Source: Poecilobothrus nobilitatus
Taxonomy: Eukaryota > Arthropoda > Insecta > Diptera > Dolichopodidae
Assembly: GCA_947095535.1 (NCBI GenBank)
Contig: OX352772.1
Location: forward strand, 225,763,035-225,827,034
Reading direction: 5' to 3'
Length of the DNA: 64,000 nucleotides
Below the pieces are notes generated by a model, which saw nothing but the letters and a program-made list of their open reading frames with translations, was not told the DNA's origin and made no database searches. Below are positions 58,234 to 64,000 of the stretch, piece after piece. Positions within the stretch are counted from its first letter, which is position 1; every line of letters starts with the position of its first letter. Position numbers and translations under genes: made by a program.

Positions 58234-60435
58234 CAAGTAAATGTAACAGTAAGTCGATGCAACCGACTTATTAATACCCTACACCTGAATAATTCGAATT
58301 AAATTAAAAATCCATAAGTGTTTTTGGCAGCTGCTTGAACTTCTTCCCTTTTCTGTCTTATTCAACTCGAATTTCAAGAACGTAAAAGAGGCATCCGCTT
58401 GGGATATGCTTGACACCCTTGTATAAAATTTTAAGTTTCTATCTTAATTATTTTCGAAGATTGGTAGTCCTTGGGATGTTTGTGTCAGCTACCCGAATTG
58501 CCACTCCAATTCATCGAATCCATCTCAGGAACATAAAGAAAACTTGCCAGAACACCATTCTATTAAATTTAAAGGTTCTACTTTTGTTGGTTTTGGAGAT
58601 ATGCTCGTTGCTCTTGTGCTCGTCCGGAAGTTTCCAAAATACGAACCCATGGTTCAAATTCTTTCAAATGTCAGTTTCCAATTTTACAGAAAAGGAAACA
58701 TAACAGAACACCTTTGTACTAAAAATAAAAGTTCTATCTTTGTTGGTTGTGGAGATATACTCGTTTGCTCTGGGGCTCGTCCGGAAGCTTCCAAGATTTG
58801 AACCCATGGACCAAATCCTCACAAATTTCAGAAACATAAATCAAACATGAAGGAATACCATTCTGCCTAATTTAAAGGTTATATCTTTGTTGCATTTGGA
58901 GATAATATCATTTGCTCTGAGGCTCGTTCGGAAGCTTTCAAAATCCGAACCCAAGGACCAAATCCTCTCAAATTTCAGAGGCCTAAATCATACATGAAAG
59001 AACACCATTATGCCAAAAGTAAAGGTTATATATTTGTTGTTTTTGCAGATAATCTCATTTGCTCTGAGGCTCGTTCGGAAGCTTCCAAATCCAAACCCAT
59101 GGACCAAATTCTCCTAAATTTCAGAGGCCTAAATCATACATGAAAGAACACCATTCTGCCAAAAGTAAAGGTTATATCTTTATTGGTTTTGGAGATAATC
59201 TCATTTGCTCTGGGGTTCGTTCGGAAGCTTCCAAAATTCGAATCCACGGTTCAAATTCTTTCAAATTTAAACCCATGGCCAAATCCTCTCAAATTTCAGA
59301 GACTTAAATCTTACATGAAAGAACACCATTATGCCAAAAGTAAAGGTTATATATTTGTTGTTTTTGGAGATAATCTCATTTGCTCTGAGGCTCGTTCGGA
59401 AGCTTCCAAAATCCAAACCCATGGACCACATCCTCTTAAATTTTAGAGACATAAATAAAACTGGAAGAAACATCATTATAAAAAATTTAAAGGTTCTATC
59501 TTTATTGGTTTTGGAGATAATCTCGTTTGCTCTGGGGCTCTTTCGGAAGTTTCCAAAACCCGAAGCCATGGACCAAATCTTCTCACATTTCAGAGACTTA
59601 AATAAAACATGAAAGAACACCACCCTGCCAAATTTAAAGGTTATATCTTTGTTGGTTTTGGAGATAATCTCATTTGCTCTGGTGCTCGTTCGGAAGCTTC
59701 CAAATCCAAACCCATGGACCAAATTCTCCTAAATTTCAGAGGCCTAAATCATACATGAAAGAACACCATTCTGCCAAAAGTAAAGGTTATATCTTTATTG
59801 GTTTTGGAGATAATCTCATTTGCTCTGGGGCTCGTTCGGAAGCTTCCAAATCCAAAACCCATGGACCAAATCCGTTTAAATTTCAGAGACATAAATCGAA
59901 CGGGAAGGAACATCATTGTACAAAATTTAAAGGTTCTATCTTTGTTGGTTTTGGAAATAATCTCATTTGCTCTGGTGCTCGTTCGGAAGCTTCCAAAACC
60001 CAAACCCATGGACCAAATCCTCTTAAATTTCAGAGACATAAATCGAACGGGAAGAAACATCATTGTACAAAATTTGAAGGTTCTATCTTTGTTGCTTTTG
60101 GAGATAATCTCGTTTGCGGAGATTATCTCCAAAAGCCGGAATCATTCGGAAGCTTCCAGAATCCGAACCCATGGACGGATTTTGTCCAGATTCGAACTTA
60201 GCCTTTCTTTCGTAATTAGTAACCTACTATATAAATTTCATCAAGATAGCATCATTATTTTTTGAGTTATCGTGCGTACGGACGGACGGACGGACGGACG
60301 GACATCGCTAAATCGACTCCGGCGGTGATCCTGATTCAGAATATATATACATGTCTATACCTAATTCGCTTCCTTTTGGTGGTTACAAACACCATACCAA
60401 AGTTAATATACCCTATACTTTAGGTGTAGGGTATA
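58234..60435 (+). mobile_element. Family C DINE/Helentron-like element, complete copy C3
   Basis: It has both ends: CAAGTAAATGTAACAG with the perfect 5' hairpin, and the 3' end CATACCAAAGTTAATATACC, CCTATACTTTAGGTGTAGGG, TATAA. TACCCTACACCT at the start (58276) is the inverse of AGGTGTAGGGTA at the end, a 12-bp subterminal inverted repeat, and the 3' copy also forms a terminal hairpin. The core has about ten units of 147 bp (starts at 59438, 59585, 59731, 59878, 60025). The tail has five GACG repeats. Length 2.2 kb, no credible gene. Confidence 0.75.
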
Positions 60436-60489
60436 ACAAGCACATCAACGATATTTGAAAGTTCAATAAAAATTCATGCTAGTGTTGTT

Positions 60490-60551
60490 CACGAGTTGGT
60501 GCAAATATGTGCTACGGTGCAAAAAAATTTGCACTTTTGCACCAACTCGTG
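60490..60551. repeat. Perfect 16-bp inverted repeat (hairpin)
   Basis: CACGAGTTGGTGCAAA (60490-60505) pairs with TTTGCACCAACTCGTG (60536-60551), with a 30-bp loop that itself holds GGTGCAAA and TTTGCAC. Looks like the end of a palindromic DNA element. Confidence 0.8.
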
Positions 60552-60659
60552 AATACCCTTATTGTTTTTTATTAATTAATATGTTTGTATATGTATGTAT
60601 GTATGTATATGGATAATTATTAAATATTGAAGAAGTAAAAAGTAAGGTAGGTAATAAGA

Positions 60660-60985
60660 AATTTTGGATAAACTTCCGCGGAGGGATGAAAAGCTATTAA
60701 GATGACGTTATCGCATAACGGTACTTTATATCTCTAAGTTTTCGGTTTATAAATCATTAAGGGCGATGCCGCCATCTAGTGGTCGAAAAATGCATTACAA
60801 AATGTTCTTAACATTTTGTACAATTTTAATTAAACCGTTATATTTTCCCCGTAAGACAATAAACTGGAACCATTTTTTTCCATTCTGTAGAACGTGATAC
60901 TGTCGTTAATATACATCTTGTTTCATCTGAATCGGTGCTACCGTTTTTGAGATATTGCAATTAAAAGTGGGAATTAAAAAAAAAT
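60660..60985. repeat. T segment, inverted isolated copy
   Basis: Reverse complement of the T segments in block R: CGCCATCTAGTGGTCGAAAA, ACATCTTGTTTCATCTGAAT, ACCGTTTTTGAGATATTGCA. Found here without the rest of block R, so T behaves as an independent repeat or solo end. Confidence 0.65.
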
Positions 60986-60994
60986 AATTGGTTT

Positions 60995-61196
60995 AGTAGA
61001 AAAAAGTGCTCGAAAACTGGGTTCATCCAATTCGTTCCTGCAAAAGAAGTCGTGGAGGCCATTTGAATGACGTTTTATTCAGAACTTAATTGTATCGATT
61101 GTACTTCACATTAAATAAAAAACATTTGAATTTCCTTAACAATTAGTGTGTTTTTTTTGAAAAGAAATCATATCACTCAAATTGGAAAACCCTATA
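60995..61196 (+). mobile_element. Mariner/Tc1-like transposon 3' end
   Basis: Fourth copy: KSARKLGSSNSFLQK... is frame-shifted, but the nucleotide match to 50020-50260 is clear (CGTTCCTGCAAAAGAAGTCG, TTGGAAAACCCTATATTT). Starts directly beside the T segment, as the R3 copy starts beside block R. Confidence 0.5.
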
Positions 61197-61689
61197 TTTA
61201 AAATTAATTGGACCTTTAATTAGAAGTGTTATAAATTTGTTGTTATATATGTACTTGTGAAATTCAAAAATTAATAAAAAAAAAGCTAAAAAAGAAAAAA
61301 AGGTCATAAAAACATATGACAGTAGTAAAGAGGTAATAAAAAAAATAATAACAAAGAACAATTTTTGTTTTTTATTTTTGATTAATCTATTTCATTTTAT
61401 TTATTTGTTTTATTATTTTTAATTATTTGATGTATCTAAATAACTTACATATTTATATATAAATATACAAATAAACGTAATTAGGTATATATAGGTACAT
61501 ACTGAATAATGCCTACATATTTATGTACATAATCTATAATTATAACTTAGTAGTTTTTTTTTTCAGACACTACGTATTACGACATTTCGTTAAGTTTTGA
61601 ATACAAGTACGTGTTTTGATACGATTTTTTCATTTATTATAAAGGTTATCTAATTATCTTTAATTATAAAATTAAAACATAATCCTTAT
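61197..61689. other. AT-rich stretch without recognisable feature
   Basis: A/T-runs and TA-rich words; no domain, no match to the other repeats of the window that I can see. Confidence 0.4.
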
Positions 61690-61990
61690 TTGCTATCACA
61701 AATTTTAAACCAACTATAAAATCCCTGCTAATTCAGAATCTAACGTATATATATATTATACACATATAAATATTCTGGAAAAAGGGGCAATCCCGATTTT
61801 GAATCCAACTCTAAAATCTCTTCTAATTCTGATTTTGTAGCCAACTCTAAGATTCGTCATAATTCAGAATCTCTCATTTACATAAATATAAATATTCTAG
61901 AGAATGGGGCAATTCTGATTTTAAATCCAACTCTGAAATCCCTTCTAATTCAGAATCTTACATATATATATTTACGATGCAAACTTTATT
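61690..61990. repeat. Degenerate ~100-bp tandem repeats
   Basis: Two to three units of AAATCCAACTCTAAAATC, TCTTCTAATTCAGAATCT, ACATATATAAATATTCTGGA and AAAGGGGCAATCCCGATTTT. The same unit occurs in block R at 17455-17640 and 24600-24790 and, inverted and diverged, at 2040-2200. Confidence 0.7.
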
Positions 61991-62117
61991 CTTCCGAGTT
62001 GTTCTTACAAACTAAAATATAATTTTTATATTTCTTCACATCTAAAGTTATTTGTACAGTAATTTAAGGGAGAAAATGTGCTGCGTAAACAATTTGCATA
62101 TAACATACAAACATAAG

Positions 62118-62155
62118 GCAACTCGATTAGAATCATACGATTATAATCGAGTTGC
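62118..62155. repeat. 12-bp-stem hairpin
   Basis: GCAACTCGATTA (62118-62129) pairs perfectly with TAATCGAGTTGC (62144-62155), 14-bp loop. Not associated with a gene. Confidence 0.8.
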
Positions 62156-62260
62156 TTTTGTAATTTGATAACTAAAGTACAGTTATGTACATTTAGTTAA
62201 AGAATTTAATAATTGAAATTTTATAAGAATGCAAAAGAACAGTTTCAAACTAAAATAAAA

Positions 62261-62822
62261 CAAGTTAATGTAACAGTAAGTCGATGCAACCGACTTATTA
62301 ATACCCTACACCTGAATAATTCGAATTAAATTAAAAATCCATAAGTTTTTTTGGCAGCTGCTTGAACTTCTTCTCTTCTCTATCTTATTCAACTCGAATT
62401 TCAGGAACGTAAAAAAGGCATTCTCTTGGAATATGCTTGACACCTTTGTAAAAAATTTTAAGTTTATTTCTTTATTAATTTCGAAGATTGTTAGTCCTTC
62501 GGAGGTGTGTGTCAGGTACCCGAATTGCCACTCCAATTCATCGAATCCATCCCAGGAGCATAAAGAAAACATGCCAGAACACCATTGTACTAAATTTAAA
62601 GGTTCTATTTTTGTTGGTTTTGGAAATATGCTCGTTGCTCTTGTGCTCGTTCGGAAGTTTCTAAAATACGAACCCATGGTTCAAATTCTTTCAAATGTCA
62701 TTTTCCAATTTTACATAAAAGGAAACATAACAGAACACCTTCGTACTAAAAATAAAAGTTCTATCTTTGTTGGCTTCTAAGATAAGAACCCATGAACCAA
62801 ATCCTCTCAAATTCCAGAAATT
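62261..62822 (+). mobile_element. Family C element, 3'-truncated copy C4
   Basis: 5' end with CAAGTTAATGTAACAG, the perfect hairpin and TACCCTACACCTGAAT, then the unique leader and about two minisatellite units. It breaks at CTCAAATTCCAG. The leader (ACTTCTTCTCTTCTCTATC to ATGCCAGAACACC) matches C1-C3. Confidence 0.75.
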
Positions 62823-63000
62823 TCAAATTATTTATTTATTAAATTTTTTTTATTAATATAAGAAAGTTCATTAATTTATTTAAAATAAGATTTTTTAAAA
62901 ATTTATTTAAAAATTTTTTTTTGCTAGGATCTATTGGATTGCTAGGATCTGTTCAGTAATATAATTTCTTTTTTTAATAACTATTAACTCTAAAAACCTT
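62823..63000. other. AT-rich spacer
   Basis: TTTAAAAATTTATTT-type low complexity and a short GCTAGGATCT duplication at 62935-62955. No gene. Confidence 0.4.
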
Positions 63001-63990
63001 AGAAAGATTGATCAACATCCATATCCGCTGCAACTTAGATAAAAATCTATTGTCAGCCTCTCAACATGCTTACCGTAAAGGGAAGTAAGTCGATACTGCA
63101 CTTCACACTTTGACGAGCTCGATTGAAAGATCTTTGCAGCTTTTGCAGCTTTTATAGACATTGAGGGAGCATTTAATAACGTCAATCAGGCAGCAATTGT
63201 AGACGCACTCATAAGCCTAGGAGTTGAATCGGAGCTAAGAGCACTGATAGCTAATATGCTAAATTGCAGGGCCATCAGTGGCAATTTAGGCAACGCTTCA
63301 GCAAAAAGGTTTGAGAAAAGAGGGACTCCGCAAGGAGGGGTGCTATCTCTCCTTCTTTGGAATATGGTGGTAAATAAACTGCTTAAAATCCTCGAAGAGG
63401 CGGGCTGCACATAAATCGTCTATGCGGACAATGTTGCTATCGTGGTCAGTGGTAAGTTCCCTGACAGTCTCAGGGGCGGTTTGCAGCTTGCACTAAATAA
63501 AATCACAACATGGGCTACAAACTGTGGACTGTCAGTAAATCCACAGAAAACCGAATTGGTCGTTTTTACAAGGAAATATAAAATTCCTAAAATAAAGCCG
63601 ACTTCGTTAAAGGGCTCCACTCTTGCCTTTAGCGAAACGGCGGAATTTCTGGGTCTAATTCTAGACATGAATTTAAACTGGAAGGCTAACATCTCAGAAA
63701 GAATAAAGAAGACCTCAATAGCACTCTACTCGTCTAAAAAAGCCATTGGTAGGAAATGGGGGCTTCAGCCATGCATGACTTACTGGCTATACACATCCGT
63801 AGTAAGACCCATTCTTATGTACGGAGTTCTAGTATGGTGGAAGGCAATCGATAAAGAGGTCAACCGCAAGGCAATCGCTAGGTTTCAAAGAGCACTATGA
63901 AATACACCACACTATGTATTAGTGGCTCTTTAATAACAACCCCTTCTGCGGCATTATATATCATGTTTAATCTGATGCCTGTAGAAAATT
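63001..63990 (+). pseudogene. LOA/R1-like LINE reverse transcriptase fragment, inactive
   Basis: Upstream, in broken frames, is SASQHAYRKGK with DTALHTLTSSIE. Then FIDIEGAFNNVNQAAIVDAL (motif A), GTPQGGVLSLLLWNMVVNKL (motif B, Leu for the usual Pro), a stop, and VYADNVAIVVSGKF at 63419-63460, where the second catalytic Asp is Asn. KITTWATNCGLSVNPQKTEL, VVFTRKYKIPKIKP, ETAEFLGLILDMNLNWKANI and SVVRPILMYGVLVWWKAID follow. The frame ends at 63900 after RFQRAL. The FTRKYKIP and PILMYGVLVWW motifs are typical of insect LOA/R1-group LINEs. Different from the CR1-like LINE elsewhere in the window. Runs to near the edge. Confidence 0.85.
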
Positions 63991-64000
63991 ATAGTAAATT

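Noticed and set aside
59267..60265. Overlapping open frames of 85-175 codons in three forward frames and one reverse frame
   Set aside because: They are produced by the 147-bp minisatellite (49 codons per unit). Several frames are open at once and no frame shows a recognisable protein.
61173..61361. Phe/Leu-rich 62-codon frame on the minus strand
   Set aside because: Low-complexity T/A-rich translation overlapping the mariner-like end; no domain.
1..64000. tRNA or rRNA genes
   Set aside because: No convincing A/B-box pair with cloverleaf or conserved rRNA segment was seen by eye; a covariance-model scan would decide.

Overview
The window is AT-rich eukaryotic DNA and almost entirely transposable-element (TE) sequence. 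I found no convincing intact host gene, tRNA or rRNA. The mix of elements points to an insect: a BEL/Pao retroelement with an F-like envelope, a Polinton/Maverick, a Penelope-like element, CR1/Jockey- and LOA-type LINEs, mariner-like ends, and DINE-1/Helentron-like elements with GACGG tails. A fly is plausible, but I cannot fix the order. The texture (nested, mutated, locally duplicated TEs) is that of heterochromatin or a TE graveyard.

The backbone from 1 to about 49,420 is a local duplication of one module: a non-coding-looking repeat, here called block R (about 5-7.4 kb, ending in a Penelope-like remnant), followed by a Polinton fragment carrying the packaging ATPase (minus strand) and the integrase (plus strand, with chromodomain). 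R1 (1-2975) is followed by Polinton copy P1 (2976-23854, heavily interrupted). R3 (23855-31257) is followed by P2 (31467-42304). R4 (42305-49420) follows. The R3-to-R4 repeat distance is about 18.4 kb. In both Polinton copies the integrase is split at a GTAAGA donor-like site, and the same LINE sits on the minus strand in the gap. So the LINE entered before the module was duplicated.

P1 was then hit repeatedly. A BEL/Pao element (6701-13313; gag-pol-env and one LTR, 5' end missing) sits in the LINE. A composite (14543-22105: family C element, extra R copy R2, inverted C end) replaced the LINE ORF1. P2 took a family C element (38962-41246) inside the integrase/chromodomain region, and P1 preserves the empty site. 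Family C is a non-autonomous DINE/Helentron-like element. It has a 5' hairpin, inverted subterminal TACCCTACACCT-type motifs, a 147-bp minisatellite core and a (GACG)n tail. Copies lie at 14.5, 21.98 (end only), 38.96, 43.2 (inverted), 58.2 and 62.26 kb.

From 49.4 kb to the end are a third, older copy of the LINE (49.75-52.85 kb), a second DINE-like family (53.4-54.5 kb), mariner-like 3' ends, two short unrecognised protein-like stretches (54.9-55.5 and 57.65-57.80 kb), two more C copies, and a LOA/R1-like LINE fragment running off the right edge with a mutated catalytic motif (YADN).

All element genes carry stops or frameshifts. The longest open stretch is the BEL pol C-terminus plus envelope (10953-12863). 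No new functional system is demonstrated. The most unusual items are the 147-bp (49-codon) minisatellite, the module duplication with its nested history, the Polinton integrase intron-like split, and the unrecognised protein-like patches.
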